A stretch of 64,000 nt of DNA from Candidatus Francisella endociliophora (lineage in GTDB: Bacteria > Pseudomonadota > Gammaproteobacteria > Francisellales > Francisellaceae): contig NZ_CP009574.1 in the NCBI RefSeq assembly GCF_000764555.1, positions 620,001 to 684,000 on the forward strand, given 5' to 3'. Below the pieces are notes generated by a model. It was not told the origin of the DNA and ran no database searches. It saw only the letters and a program-made list of their open reading frames with translations. Below are positions 9,218 through 18,953 of the stretch, in pieces (the first letter of the stretch is position 1; the number at the start of each line of letters is the position of its first letter). Both the position numbers and the translations under genes were made by a program.

Positions 9218-11146
9218 TTATTTTTTGTCTTCTTCTACATCTTCAAAGTCAGCATCAACGACATCATCATCTTTTTTAGCTTCTTCAGCTTGAGCGCCTT
9301 GCTCTCCACCTGCTGCTTGAGCCTGCTCAGCATATGCTTTCTGAGCTATTGGAGAGAAAGCTTCTTCTAATGCTTTAGTTTTAGCTTCAATTGCTTCTTT
9401 ATCATCTCCTTTAAGAACTTCTTCAATCTCCTTGCAAGCTGCTTCGATTTTTTCTTTTTCTTCTGCTGAAACTTTATCACCTAGCTCATTAATAGCCTTT
9501 CTTGAGCTATGAATTAAGTTATCAGCCGTATTTCTAGCAGCTACAAGCTCTTGGAACTTCTTATCAGACTCAGCATTTGCCTCTGCATCTTGTACCATTT
9601 TTTCAATCTCTTCTTCTGAGATACCGCCACAAGATTTGATTACGATATTTTGCTCTTTACCTGTAGCTTTATCTTTAGCTGAAACATTCATGATACCGTT
9701 TGCATCAACATCAAATGTAACCTCAATCTGTGGCATACCACGTGGTGCTGGTGGAATATCTGCTAAATCAAATCTACCTAAAGATTTGTTTGCAGAAGCC
9801 ATTTCACGCTCACCTTGAAGTACATGTATAGTTACAGCAGGCTGGTTATCTTCAGCTGTTGAGAATACTTGTGACTTCTTAGTAGGGATAGTCGTATTTC
9901 TCTCAATAAGTTTAGTCATAACTCCACCCATAGTCTCAATACCTACTGATAATGGTGTTACATCTAATAAAAGTACATCTTTAACATCTCCAGAAAGAAC
10001 ACCACCTTGAATTGCTGCACCAACTGCTACAGCTTCATCAGGGTTCACATCTTTACGCGGCTCTTTACCAAAGAACTCTTTCACTTTCTCTTGTACTAGA
10101 GGCATACGCGTTTGTCCACCCACCAATAGTACTTCAGAGATATCTGACTTACTTAGACCTGCATCTTCAAGAGCTTTTCTACAAGGCTCTAATGATCTAG
10201 CAACTAGATCACCTACTAGAGATTCAAATTTAGCTCGAGTGATTTTGATATTTAAATGCTTAGGTCCTGTAGCATCAGCTGTAATATATGGTAAGTTCAC
10301 ATCTGTTTGGCTTGCAGAAGATAATTCAACTTTAGCTTTTTCTGCTGCCTCTCTAACTCTTTGTAGAGCTAGTTTATCGTTATGTAGATCTATACCTTGT
10401 TCTTTTTTGAACTCATCAATTAAGTAATCCATCAAAGCTAAGTCAAAGTCTTCACCACCTAGGAAAGTATCACCATTTGTAGATAATACTTCGATTTGGT
10501 TATCACCATCTACATCAGCAATCTCGATGATAGAGATATCAAATGTACCGCCACCTAAATCATATACAGCTACAGTTTGTTCGCCTTTTTTAGAGTCAAC
10601 ACCATAAGCTAGAGCTGCAGCAGTTGGCTCGTTGATAATTCTTTTAACATCAAGACCTGCAATTTTACCAGCATCTTTTGTAGCTTGTCTTTGGCTATCA
10701 TTAAAGTATGCAGGAACTGTAATTACAGCTTCAGAAACAGTCTCACCTAAAAACTCCTCTGCTGTCTTTTTCATTTTTCTTAAGATCTCAGCAGATACTT
10801 GAGGTGGAGCCATTTTCTTGCCTTCTTTAGTAGAAACCCAAGCATCTCCATTATCAGCTTTTACAACTGCATAAGGTACTTTCTTTTTAATATCATCTTG
10901 TACTGCTTTGTCATCATACTTACGACCGATAAGTCTTTTGATAGCAAAGAAAGTATTATCAGGGTTTGTTACTGCTTGTCTTTTAGCAGATTGACCTACT
11001 AAGATCTCACCACCGTCAGCATAAGCTACAACTGAAGGTGTTGTTCTATGACCTTCTGCATTTTCAATAACTTTAGCACTTTTGCCATCCATGATAGCAA
11101 GACATGAGTTAGTAGTACCTAAGTCTATTCCTATTATTTTTCCCAT
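9218..11146 (-). CDS. dnaK: Chaperone DnaK (Hsp70)
   Basis: 642 residues. The N-terminal nucleotide-binding domain carries [10 protein letters not shown], the phosphate 2 loop DLGGGTFD and GGQTRMP. The substrate-binding domain has the TPLSVGIE start of the beta subdomain, and the helical lid ends in an acidic EEDKK tail. It is the central ATP-dependent folding machine of the cytoplasm, working with the neighbouring GrpE and DnaJ. A strong AGGAG site precedes the ATG, and a heat-shock promoter lies about 65 bp upstream. Confidence 0.98.
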   Translation of the reverse strand: MGKIIGIDLGTTNSCLAIMDGKSAKVIENAEGHRTTPSVVAYADGGEILVGQSAKRQAVTNPDNTFFAIKRLIGRKYDDKAVQDDIKKKVPYAVVKADNGDAWVSTKEGKKMAPPQVSAEILRKMKKTAEEFLGETVSEAVITVPAYFNDSQRQATKDAGKIAGLDVKRIINEPTAAALAYGVDSKKGEQTVAVYDLGGGTFDISIIEIADVDGDNQIEVLSTNGDTFLGGEDFDLALMDYLIDEFKKEQGIDLHNDKLALQRVREAAEKAKVELSSASQTDVNLPYITADATGPKHLNIKITRAKFESLVGDLVARSLEPCRKALEDAGLSKSDISEVLLVGGQTRMPLVQEKVKEFFGKEPRKDVNPDEAVAVGAAIQGGVLSGDVKDVLLLDVTPLSVGIETMGGVMTKLIERNTTIPTKKSQVFSTAEDNQPAVTIHVLQGEREMASANKSLGRFDLADIPPAPRGMPQIEVTFDVDANGIMNVSAKDKATGKEQNIVIKSCGGISEEEIEKMVQDAEANAESDKKFQELVAARNTADNLIHSSRKAINELGDKVSAEEKEKIEAACKEIEEVLKGDDKEAIEAKTKALEEAFSPIAQKAYAEQAQAAGGEQGAQAEEAKKDDDVVDADFEDVEEDKK

Positions 11147-11210
11147 TTTGTTCTCCTATTATTAAATTCTATTATTTAATTCGATTTAGTTTAAAATCAT
11201 CTAACTTAAT

Positions 11211-11238
11211 AGATGGGTATATTCTTTACTTTTTCAAG
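11211..11238 (-). promoter_or_regulatory. Heat-shock (sigma-32) promoter of dnaK
   Basis: On the minus strand CTTGAAA is followed after exactly 13 bases by ACCCATCT, against the sigma-32 consensus CTTGAAA-N13-CCCCATnT (one mismatch). It lies between grpE and dnaK, so dnaK-dnaJ can be induced independently of grpE. Confidence 0.85.
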
Positions 11239-11245
11239 ATTTTTT

Positions 11246-11827
11246 TTAATTTTTTACAACTATCACTTTAGCTGCTCTAACCACACGACCATTTAAGACA
11301 TATCCCTTCTGAAACACATCAAAAACAATATTATCTTCAAGCCCTGGATTAGGAACCATTGCCATAGCTTCATGAACATTAGGATCAAACTTATCACCCT
11401 TTGGGTCAATTTCTTCTAGACCATTTTTCTTAAGGGTGTCTAGTAGCATTTTAGAAGTTAACTCTATCCCTTCCTTCATTGCTACAGCTTCTTCAAGTTT
11501 AACTTCATGCTTTAATGCTTCATTAATGCTATCAACAACAGGTAAAAGCTCTTTGGCAAATTTTTCTATACCAAACTTACGTGCATTAGAAACTTCTTTT
11601 TCCGCTCTTCTACGAATATTTTCCATTTCAGCCTTTGCTCTTAAAGCTTCATCTTTGAATGCGTCACATGTTTCTTCAAGCTCTTTAATAGTATCTTTTG
11701 ATTTTTCTAATTGCTCTTCGGTAGAAAGCTCATTAAGTTCAGTATGTGTCTGCTCTTGTGCTTCTGATAAAAGCTCTTCTGCACTTAAATCATTTTCTTG
11801 AATATTGTCTTTTTTAGAATCTGTCAT
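11246..11827 (-). CDS. grpE: Nucleotide exchange factor GrpE
   Basis: 193 residues. A long acidic N-terminal coiled coil (about 20-100) leads into the C-terminal beta domain with the signature NPGLEDNIVFDVFQKGYVLNGRVVRAAKV. It opens DnaK to release ADP. It is the first gene of the cluster, with its own sigma-32 type promoter directly upstream. Confidence 0.97.
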   Translation of the reverse strand: MTDSKKDNIQENDLSAEELLSEAQEQTHTELNELSTEEQLEKSKDTIKELEETCDAFKDEALRAKAEMENIRRRAEKEVSNARKFGIEKFAKELLPVVDSINEALKHEVKLEEAVAMKEGIELTSKMLLDTLKKNGLEEIDPKGDKFDPNVHEAMAMVPNPGLEDNIVFDVFQKGYVLNGRVVRAAKVIVVKN

Positions 11828-11871
11828 AAATATAACCTTTTATTTTTATCTTGTTGATACTACAATTTGTT

Positions 11872-11899
11872 AGATAATGCTTGTTTGAGTATTTTCAAG
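11872..11899 (-). promoter_or_regulatory. Heat-shock (sigma-32) promoter of grpE
   Basis: Minus-strand CTTGAAA, 13-base spacer, then CATTATCT. The -35 box is perfect and the spacer has the canonical length. The -10 box is a weaker match to CCCCATnT (five of eight positions, counting the free one). It lies about 45 bp before the grpE start. Confidence 0.7.
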
Positions 11900-11940
11900 A
11901 TAATTATTTATATTTTTTAAATTTGGTGCCTATGATTGAT

Positions 11941-13074
11941 ATGAAAACTTCAAAAAAGATAAGTATTTTTTTCCTTGCCATACTTATTTCAAGTTGCACG
12001 AATATCACTGCTAAACACTATCTTACAAAGAAATACTCAGATAATGTTGAATATAAAAAAGTAAAATTTAATTCTCTAAATAATTGGAATAATGCAAATC
12101 AGCTAAAATCATTTAATACATTTAAAAAATCTTGTAAGAAAATAATTGAAGAAAATGAACCAGAATATGCAAATTGGCAAAATGTTTGCCAAAAAGCAAT
12201 TAGCACACACTTAAAAACTAATGGAGAAGCTAGACTCTTTTTTGAGTATGAATTTACACCATATCAAATAATATATAAAGATCAAAACACCGGAATATTT
12301 ACAGGCTATTATGAACCTACTGTAAAAGGAAGCCTGGTCAAAACATTACAATACACTGTCCCGATTTATCGTACACCAGACAATTTGGCAAAAAAACCTA
12401 ACGGTGATGATACATATTCTTTTGGTCGGTATAAAGGAGGAAAATTTGTTCCTTATTACTCTCGAGAACAAATAGCCAAAGGTAATCTCTTTGCCAAAAA
12501 AGACGTACTTGTTTGGGTGAAATCAAAAGTTGATAGAACATTTTTACAAATCCAAGGCTCAGGCAGAATACAGACCGATAGTGGAGATATTCTTATTGGC
12601 TATGATAGTCAAAATGGACACCCATACAAACCTATTGGTAAATACCTACTTGATCATGGATACATGTCAGTCAAAGAAATGTCTATGCAATCAATCAAAG
12701 CATGGCTAAATAACAATAAAGATAAAATTGATGAAGTTCTTAATTACGATCCGTCTTTTGTTTTCTTTAGGTATTTAGATCGTAAAAATGCAGTAGGTGC
12801 ACAAGATGTTGAATTAACACCTGGTTATTCTTTAGCTGTTGATGATGAATTCTACCCATACGGAGTCCCGCTCTGGTTAGAAACAGATTATTTCAAAGAT
12901 AATCATAATGACACACAACCTTTAGACCGTTTAATGATAGCTCAAGATACTGGTGGTGCTATTAGAGGAGCTATACGAGGAGATGTTTTCTGGGGGCATG
13001 GGAAACAAGCTGAATTTAACGCAGGTCACATGAACAATCGTGGCAAATTATGGATACTTTTACCAAATAACTAA
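11941..13074 (+). CDS. mltA: Membrane-bound lytic murein transglycosylase A (MltA)
   Basis: About 377 residues from the chosen ATG at 11941, which gives a clean lipoprotein signal peptide (lipobox ISSC). In-frame starts at 11881 (TTG) and 11932 are possible but add residues before the signal. The MltA core shows FTGYYEP, the barrel segment, and the 3D domain with Asp-rich VGAQDVELTPGYSLAVD and AQDTGGAI. It cleaves peptidoglycan glycan strands with formation of 1,6-anhydroMurNAc, anchored at the inner face of the outer membrane. Confidence 0.92.
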   Translation: MKTSKKISIFFLAILISSCTNITAKHYLTKKYSDNVEYKKVKFNSLNNWNNANQLKSFNTFKKSCKKIIEENEPEYANWQNVCQKAISTHLKTNGEARLFFEYEFTPYQIIYKDQNTGIFTGYYEPTVKGSLVKTLQYTVPIYRTPDNLAKKPNGDDTYSFGRYKGGKFVPYYSREQIAKGNLFAKKDVLVWVKSKVDRTFLQIQGSGRIQTDSGDILIGYDSQNGHPYKPIGKYLLDHGYMSVKEMSMQSIKAWLNNNKDKIDEVLNYDPSFVFFRYLDRKNAVGAQDVELTPGYSLAVDDEFYPYGVPLWLETDYFKDNHNDTQPLDRLMIAQDTGGAIRGAIRGDVFWGHGKQAEFNAGHMNNRGKLWILLPNN

Positions 13075-13075
13075 T

Positions 13076-14260
13076 ATGAAACATATAAATACTATAATAA
13101 TAGGTGGTGGAATTTCTGGCATTAGTTTTGCCCAGAAATTATCAAAAGCGAATATAGAAAACGTTATCTTTGAACCAAATAAAGTTGGGGGATGTATTGA
13201 TTCTACAAGCTATGAAGATTTTTGGTTTGAGATGGGAGCTCACACTATATACAACTCTTACTCAGATACTATAGAGTATATTAAAACCAACTCTCTTGAA
13301 AAAGATATACAACCAAGAAAAAAGCTTCCTTTTTTATTTGTACAACCAAGCAATAAAATTGAAAGCATCTTCACAAACTTAAACCCTTTCACTTTAGTAT
13401 TTAATTTTATTAAAAATAGAAATACTTCTAAAGAAAATAAAACGGTAAGTGAATATGCTAAAAAAGTTTTTGGAAAGTCTAATTATAACAAAACATTTAA
13501 ATACTGTTTTAATGCTGTACTATCTCAAAATAGTGAAAGTTTCCCAATGGAGTATCTATTTAAAAAGTATGATAGAGATAAAACTTTACCAAGAAGTTTC
13601 ACATTAAAAAATGGATTATCTGAGCTATTTGTAAATCATAAACAGCAAGTAATACATGAGAATGTCATCTCAGTAGCCCAAAAAGAAAATAAATGGATAA
13701 TTCAAACTAATAATACAAGCTATTCAGCAGATAACTTATGCCTTGCAACTCCTTGGTATATAACTGAAGAACTTCTAAAAGACATAAAACCAAATATTGC
13801 AAAGCATAATTTTAGCCCTACCATGTCAAAACTTACCAGTATAGGAGTAGTTATTGAAAAAGCAGATCTAAAGCAGATCAAAAGTTTAGCTGGTCTAATA
13901 GGAAAAGAGCAATTTTTTTATTCGGCAGTTACTCGGGATGTAATAGAACATGATAAGCTCCGAGCAATAGTATTTCATTGTCATGATAATATCTCTCAAG
14001 AAGAATTAGTTAAAAAAATAATTGAGCTTCTAAAAATTTCAAAAAATGATATTTTACACACTTATATTAAAAATAACTCTTTACCTTGCTATCATCGTAA
14101 TCACAGTATTTTTTTAAAAGATTTGGATAATGAGCTCAACAAAGATAGCTCTCTATATATCACAGGTAACTTCTTTGATCGATTAGCTATAGAAAACTGT
14201 ATTAGACGCTCAAATAACCAAGCAAATAAAATTATTCAAAAAAGCACATCAATAATTTGA
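13076..14260 (+). CDS. FAD-dependent amine oxidase-like oxidoreductase
   Basis: 394 residues from the ATG at 13076, one base after the mltA stop. It begins with a Rossmann dinucleotide fold IIIGGGISGISFAQKL, then FEPNKVGGCIDS, and has a FAD-binding TGNFFDRLAIENCIRR segment near the C-terminus. This layout resembles protoporphyrinogen oxidase and other flavin amine oxidases. The substrate is not evident. Tight packing behind mltA suggests cotranscription. Confidence 0.75.
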   Translation: MKHINTIIIGGGISGISFAQKLSKANIENVIFEPNKVGGCIDSTSYEDFWFEMGAHTIYNSYSDTIEYIKTNSLEKDIQPRKKLPFLFVQPSNKIESIFTNLNPFTLVFNFIKNRNTSKENKTVSEYAKKVFGKSNYNKTFKYCFNAVLSQNSESFPMEYLFKKYDRDKTLPRSFTLKNGLSELFVNHKQQVIHENVISVAQKENKWIIQTNNTSYSADNLCLATPWYITEELLKDIKPNIAKHNFSPTMSKLTSIGVVIEKADLKQIKSLAGLIGKEQFFYSAVTRDVIEHDKLRAIVFHCHDNISQEELVKKIIELLKISKNDILHTYIKNNSLPCYHRNHSIFLKDLDNELNKDSSLYITGNFFDRLAIENCIRRSNNQANKIIQKSTSII

Positions 14261-14313
14261 TTATTAATATCTAAGAATGTATCATATAGTCTGCTTAAAT
14301 TTTTAAATGCATG

Positions 14314-14332
14314 ACAAATCAATTTGATTTGT
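14314..14332 (+). terminator. Inverted repeat upstream of rplM
   Basis: ACAAATCA / TGATTTGT form an 8-bp stem with a 3-base loop, followed shortly by a T run. It lies between the oxidoreductase stop and rplM. It could end the mltA transcript or be part of the rplM leader; the sequence does not decide. Confidence 0.4.
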
Positions 14333-14391
14333 GAAATTAAGAATTTTTTGCAAAAACTGAGTAATTGACAACAATAAATAAAGGAAAAAAG

Positions 14392-14820
14392 ATGAAAACG
14401 TTTACTGCAAAACCATCAGACATCAAAAGAGAATGGCTTTTGATTGATGCTACAGATAAAACTTTAGGTCGTCTAGCTACAGAAGTAGCAATGATCCTAA
14501 GAGGTAAAAACAAGCCAGAATACACTCCACATATGGATACTGGTGACTATGTTGTTATCGTTAATGCTGAAAAAGTAGCTGTAACTGGTAACAAAAGAAA
14601 AGGCAAAATTTACCACCACCATACTGGATATATTGGCGGTATCAAATCAATCTCTTTTGAGAAGCTAATAGCAACTCATCCAGAAAGAGCTATTGAAAAA
14701 GCTGTTAAAGGCATGTTACCTAGAACTCCTCTAGGTCGTACAATGTTTAAAAAATTGAAAGTTTATGCAGGTGAAAATCACCCACATACAGCTCAACAAC
14801 CTCAAGCTCACAATATTTAA
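14392..14820 (+). CDS. rplM: 50S ribosomal protein L13
   Basis: 142 residues starting MKTFTAKP. The start at 14392 is chosen because an AAGGA site lies 7 bases upstream; an earlier in-frame start at 14365 has none. The L13 signature is present ([17 protein letters not shown], then [12 protein letters not shown]). It binds 23S rRNA early in large-subunit assembly. It is paired with rpsI as in most bacteria. Confidence 0.97.
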   Translation: MKTFTAKPSDIKREWLLIDATDKTLGRLATEVAMILRGKNKPEYTPHMDTGDYVVIVNAEKVAVTGNKRKGKIYHHHTGYIGGIKSISFEKLIATHPERAIEKAVKGMLPRTPLGRTMFKKLKVYAGENHPHTAQQPQAHNI

Positions 14821-14835
14821 TAAAGGATGGTAAAA

Positions 14836-15225
14836 ATGTCAGAATATAATTATGGTACAGGTCGTCGTAAAAGTTCTGTAGCTCGTGTGTTTATGAAAAA
14901 AGGTACTGGTCAATTTATCGTTAATGGTCTTCCATTAGAACAATACCTATGTCGCGAAACAGATTGCATGGTTGTAAAACAACCTTTAGAACTAACTAAT
15001 AATACTGAAAACTTTGACTTCAAAGTAACTGTAAAAGGTGGTGGAACTACTGGTCAAGCAGGTGCTATCCGTCTTGGTGTTACTAGAGCTCTTATTGAGT
15101 TTGATGAAGATCTTAAATCAGCGCTTCGTGAAGCAGGATTTGTTACTCGTGATCCACGTAAAGTTGAGCGTAAGAAATTTGGTCTTAGAAAAGCTCGTAG
15201 AAGAAGACAATTCTCTAAGCGTTAA
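14836..15225 (+). CDS. rpsI: 30S ribosomal protein S9
   Basis: 129 residues starting [18 protein letters not shown]. The start at 14836 sits at the right distance from an AAAGGA site, whereas an in-frame ATG at 14827 would overlap that site. The C-terminal [17 protein letters not shown] tail reaches the P-site tRNA in S9 proteins. It lies 15 bp after rplM. Confidence 0.97.
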   Translation: MSEYNYGTGRRKSSVARVFMKKGTGQFIVNGLPLEQYLCRETDCMVVKQPLELTNNTENFDFKVTVKGGGTTGQAGAIRLGVTRALIEFDEDLKSALREAGFVTRDPRKVERKKFGLRKARRRRQFSKR

Positions 15226-15287
15226 TATATCTTTTTATATTATTTCTATTATTCTTTTTATTTCATTATTACTAGGAGGATAAAACC

Positions 15288-15905
15288 TTGGTTTTATATA
15301 CAAAAAAGGATGATGTCTATAGTGATATAGCTCGTATGATTCTTCTTATCAAAGGAGCTAACGCAAAATTTATAGATGTTTCTGAAGATGAAAGTGCAAA
15401 GCATATAGAAGAGCTTAATATTATTACACCGAATGGTAATATACCAACTCTAAGCACGGATGAGTTTGCTGTATATAGGCTTGGTGTTATTATAGAAGCT
15501 ATCGAAGATTTATACCCTTTTCCTCCGATGTTCCCTGTTTTTCCTAAACAACGTGCTAATGCTAGAATTTTGCTAGAGTACGTGAATAAAACATACCTAC
15601 AGAATATTATCAAACTTCAAGATGGTAATATTGACGAGAAAGAGGCTGAACAAATCAAAATGATGATGCAAAAAGACATAATCAGCACATATAGAACTAT
15701 AGTTAGTGAAAGAGAAATTAATGCAGAAAGCAATCCAGATGCTCAAAATATTAATGTATTAACTCTTATAATAACTTTTGTTTTTTATTATTTCATTAAA
15801 CTAAAGATCTCTATTCCAACTAAAGATAAAAATGTAATTGCTGAAATCAAAGAACTATTAAGTGAACCAAACTTTATTCGTACCATTAAAGGAGAAGGAG
15901 CTTAA
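15288..15905 (+). CDS. mglA: MglA, SspA-like RNA polymerase-associated virulence regulator
   Basis: 205 residues, start codon TTG backed by a strong AGGAGG site 8 bases upstream. It is a glutathione S-transferase-like fold of the SspA family. The stretches ITPNGNIPTLSTDEFAVYRL and FPPMFPVFPKQRANARI are characteristic of Francisella MglA. MglA pairs with SspA on RNA polymerase and, with PigR and ppGpp, activates the Francisella pathogenicity island and many stress genes. It lies 2 bp ahead of mglB. Confidence 0.95.
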   Translation: MVLYTKKDDVYSDIARMILLIKGANAKFIDVSEDESAKHIEELNIITPNGNIPTLSTDEFAVYRLGVIIEAIEDLYPFPPMFPVFPKQRANARILLEYVNKTYLQNIIKLQDGNIDEKEAEQIKMMMQKDIISTYRTIVSEREINAESNPDAQNINVLTLIITFVFYYFIKLKISIPTKDKNVIAEIKELLSEPNFIRTIKGEGA

Positions 15906-15907
15906 CA

Positions 15908-16315
15908 ATGGCTATGCTAAGAGCTTATGTTGCTAAAGCGACATACAACTGGTTGGTTGATCATGGGTTTACACCTTATGTATTAGTCGATACAGAATAT
16001 GAGAATGTCGTCGTGCCGACAAACTATATAGATGAAGATAAAAAGATCTTATTAGACTTATCTCCTCAAGCTATACAAAATCTTAACATAGATGATAACC
16101 ACATTTCTTTTGATGCTACTTTTGATGGTGAACCAATGTTGGTGAATCTACCCATCGAAGCTGTTCTTGAAGTATTTTCTAAAGAGACAGAACAAGGTAT
16201 GTACGCTCGTGAATTTGGCTATGGTATCAATATTGATGAAGGAGAAGATGATGAAACAGCTAATCCTAAAAAGCCTGGTCAATCAAACTCAGATAATGTT
16301 CTTACTTTAGATTAA
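15908..16315 (+). CDS. mglB: MglB, SspB-family protein
   Basis: 135 residues with an SspB fold: an N-terminal LRAYVAKATYNWLVDHGFTPYVLV segment, a beta-rich core, and an acidic flexible tail ending in DNVLTLD. SspB homologues deliver ssrA-tagged proteins to ClpXP through the tail. In Francisella the gene is cotranscribed with mglA, as the 2-bp gap and AGGAG-type site imply here. Confidence 0.93.
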   Translation: MAMLRAYVAKATYNWLVDHGFTPYVLVDTEYENVVVPTNYIDEDKKILLDLSPQAIQNLNIDDNHISFDATFDGEPMLVNLPIEAVLEVFSKETEQGMYAREFGYGINIDEGEDDETANPKKPGQSNSDNVLTLD

Positions 16316-16327
16316 CTCACCAAATAC

Positions 16328-16846
16328 TTATCTTTCTAAAATTTCATACTCTTTTCTAAGAATAGACATTATATGAAATGATTCATACTTATTTTTTAAA
16401 CTATTAAACTCATAATCTCGTAGCATTCCCTCTATAACAAAACCTAGAGACTTGTATATATGTATAGCTCGAGTATTAAAATCTTTAACATCAAGCCAGA
16501 CTCTATGAGCTTGAGTATTCTTAAAAATCCAATTTAATATTAATTCAAAAGCAGCTTTACCATAACCTTTGCCTTTATATAAGGAGCTGATAGCAATTCG
16601 TTTAATATGAATAGAGTTATGTTTATTTAGTAGCTCTGTTATTATTACAAACCCAACCTTATTACCTAAAGAATCTTTAATAATAAAATATATAATATCA
16701 TCATTTTTTAGTGCCTCTCTATGCTGGCTGTAAGTCCATTTCCCAATATATAAAGAATTTTCTGAATCATTCTCTATATCTAAAATAAACCTTATATCAT
16801 TTTGGTCTGCAAGTTTTAATTGAATAGTTTCACATTTTGATATCAT
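16328..16846 (-). CDS. GNAT-family N-acetyltransferase (RimJ/RimL-like)
   Basis: 172 residues. The acetyl-CoA-binding motif A is visible in IAISSLYKGKGYGKAAFELILNW, followed by HRVWLDVKDFNTRAIHIYKSLGFVIEG, which is typical of the RimJ/SpeG-like group. The acceptor substrate is unknown. It converges on mglB with a 12-bp gap. Confidence 0.85.
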   Translation of the reverse strand: MISKCETIQLKLADQNDIRFILDIENDSENSLYIGKWTYSQHREALKNDDIIYFIIKDSLGNKVGFVIITELLNKHNSIHIKRIAISSLYKGKGYGKAAFELILNWIFKNTQAHRVWLDVKDFNTRAIHIYKSLGFVIEGMLRDYEFNSLKNKYESFHIMSILRKEYEILER

Positions 16847-17031
16847 GTTATAGCTAAGTTATATAAAGAGTGCATACTATTTTAACAAGTTCCGTATGGA
16901 TTTATAACTCTTTGCATGACTGTCTAAAACTCCTGCTTTTATTTAAAATTAACATTTCTACTCGATATATATTTTACATAACCATAAATGCACAGTACAA
17001 TGAAATTACCTATAGTAAATGACTATAACTT

Positions 17032-18357
17032 ATGCCTAAATGTCCTAAATGTGAAAAGTTTTTTACATCAAATGCTCTCAAAGATCATTTTGACTCATGC
17101 CAAGGTATACTTATATTTTCTAGATTTTCCAAATTTTATGATGCATTAGTTGAGATTGCGGAAAATCATAATTTACCTCATAGAAAATTATACAAAGTAG
17201 ATCTTTGGATTCGTGACTATATTTTTAGTGCAAAATATAAAAACTATATTAGAAATAAAAATTCTAAATTTGCACTCTTTAATACCGATGATACTGCTCC
17301 CGCTGATATTTTCAAACAGCCTGATTACGCTATTGATTATTCGCTAGGAAGAACAAGACGTAACAAAGATTACTATGATGAATATGTTTTTGCTGATGTT
17401 AAAGCAAAAAATAAAGATGTGAAGGATATTGATCCAGAAAATGAATTTCATAGCAAGCATTTAACCAATAAGCTTTTAGAAGGAGGTAATCTTTTTCATG
17501 TACAAAACTTAAAAGGTGAAGACTTTTACTTTATAGGTGAGAGAGTACTTTTTTATGATGAACATGCTGGTAACCTAAAGTATCTCCAGGACAAAGCATA
17601 TAAGAAAAGAGTAAAAAAGAATCCCCAGCTTAAACGCACTATTGAATATAATTTAGAAAAATATAAGAAGATTTTTGGTACAGATAATGTTTATCATATT
17701 CCAAATATTACATACCATCTTGATTGTCAAATGGCTTATATAAAGAAAGGGCATTTCTTAGTAAATAATTATGAACATTTAATAGACTCTTCGAAAGTTA
17801 ATATTAGTAGTGAACTAAAAAAAATAATAAGAAAAAAACAAGAAGTAGCAGAAAGCATTGTGAGTTTTTTACAGATGCTTGGATTCGAAGCAAGGCTATA
17901 TATCGGTTTCTATTCTAACGATATCGAGCAATTTAGCTTATGGAATTTAGCATTCGACAATGATAGTGAAGCTAAACAGAAACTAGATAATAATAATAAT
18001 CGCTATTCAAATTTAATTAACGGCTTTCATTTTAAATCAAATAGAGATAACAAGGATTATTTTGTATGTGCACACACTAATAAAAGTAGGCATAGAGATC
18101 ATCTAACTGGTATACTTAATAATTACAATATTGAACCTATTTTTGCTAAAAAAGATCGAGATCTTTCTTTTGAGGTAAAGTTAAGCACCCAAGAGTATCT
18201 AGCAAACTCTGCTGGTGCTATAAGATGTCAAACTAACTTTATGTATGTGGGACCATTACAATCATATAGTATGAAAAAATCATACAATATGAAAAATACT
18301 AAATTAGATCCTCTATTCGATGAGTATAGCGACGTATTGGAAGATTATTTTAGCTAA
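17032..18357 (+). CDS. Pentein-superfamily (agmatine deiminase/PAD-like) enzyme with N-terminal zinc finger
   Basis: 441 residues. The N-terminus has a CxxC-x(12)-H-x(3)-C zinc-finger-like motif (Cys4, Cys7, His19 or nearby, Cys23). The rest carries the guanidine-modifying enzyme landmarks in the right order: LWIRDY at 58-63, EGGN at 150-153, HLD at 229-231 (catalytic His and Asp) and Cys399 in AGAIRCQTN near the C-terminus. These match the RD, EGG, HxD and Cys positions of agmatine deiminases and bacterial peptidylarginine deiminases. A hydrolase or amidinotransferase acting on a guanidino group is therefore likely; the substrate is unknown. The family assignment is my inference from motifs. 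Confidence 0.6.
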   Translation: MPKCPKCEKFFTSNALKDHFDSCQGILIFSRFSKFYDALVEIAENHNLPHRKLYKVDLWIRDYIFSAKYKNYIRNKNSKFALFNTDDTAPADIFKQPDYAIDYSLGRTRRNKDYYDEYVFADVKAKNKDVKDIDPENEFHSKHLTNKLLEGGNLFHVQNLKGEDFYFIGERVLFYDEHAGNLKYLQDKAYKKRVKKNPQLKRTIEYNLEKYKKIFGTDNVYHIPNITYHLDCQMAYIKKGHFLVNNYEHLIDSSKVNISSELKKIIRKKQEVAESIVSFLQMLGFEARLYIGFYSNDIEQFSLWNLAFDNDSEAKQKLDNNNNRYSNLINGFHFKSNRDNKDYFVCAHTNKSRHRDHLTGILNNYNIEPIFAKKDRDLSFEVKLSTQEYLANSAGAIRCQTNFMYVGPLQSYSMKKSYNMKNTKLDPLFDEYSDVLEDYFS

Positions 18358-18385
18358 AATAGATGATTAAAATAATTACAATATT

Positions 18386-18952
18386 CTAATTCTGTTCAAA
18401 TATAGATTTAACTGGCTTATAACTCTTTCTATGGATTTCCAGTACACCATATTTCTTAATATTTTCAAGATGATCTTTCGTAGGATAGCCTTTATGTTTT
18501 GCAAAACCATATTTTGGATATAGTTTATCATGCTCAAGGCATATCCTATCCCTATGGACTTTTGCTAGTATAGATGCTGCTGAGATTTCTACTATTTTTG
18601 AATCTCCTTTAACAATAGCTTCTGAGTTATAGTTCCAATTTGGTAATTTATTACCATCTACCAATACTTTATCAAATTGCTTCTGAAGATTATCCGCAAC
18701 TTGTTTCATTGCTTTTAAAGTAGCCTGTAAAATATTTAGCTCATCAATCTCTTGAGGTGATATTTCAACAATTGAATATGCTTTAGCCTTAGCTATAATT
18801 TCACGATATAGAGCTTCTCGTTTTTTATCACTCAGTTTCTTTGAATCATTAAGCCCTTCAATTATATTATTCTGATCTAAAATAACTCCTGCAGCAACGA
18901 CAGGTCCAGAAAGTGGGCCACGCCCAGCCTCATCTACCCCTAAAATAATCAT
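18386..18952 (-). CDS. rnhB: Ribonuclease HII
   Basis: 188 residues, with the N-terminal [19 protein letters not shown] holding the first two acidic catalytic residues, the DSKKLS motif and the later [14 protein letters not shown]. It removes RNA primers and misincorporated ribonucleotides from DNA. Its start is 1 bp from the stop of the upstream trmJ, so the genes trmJ-rnhB are probably translated from one mRNA. Confidence 0.96.
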   Translation of the reverse strand: MIILGVDEAGRGPLSGPVVAAGVILDQNNIIEGLNDSKKLSDKKREALYREIIAKAKAYSIVEISPQEIDELNILQATLKAMKQVADNLQKQFDKVLVDGNKLPNWNYNSEAIVKGDSKIVEISAASILAKVHRDRICLEHDKLYPKYGFAKHKGYPTKDHLENIKKYGVLEIHRKSYKPVKSIFEQN

Positions 18953-18953
18953 A

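Noticed and set aside
16847-17031. Additional gene upstream of the pentein-like protein
   Set aside because: The 185-bp gap is AT-rich with stops in all frames. Only promoter-like AT stretches are seen.
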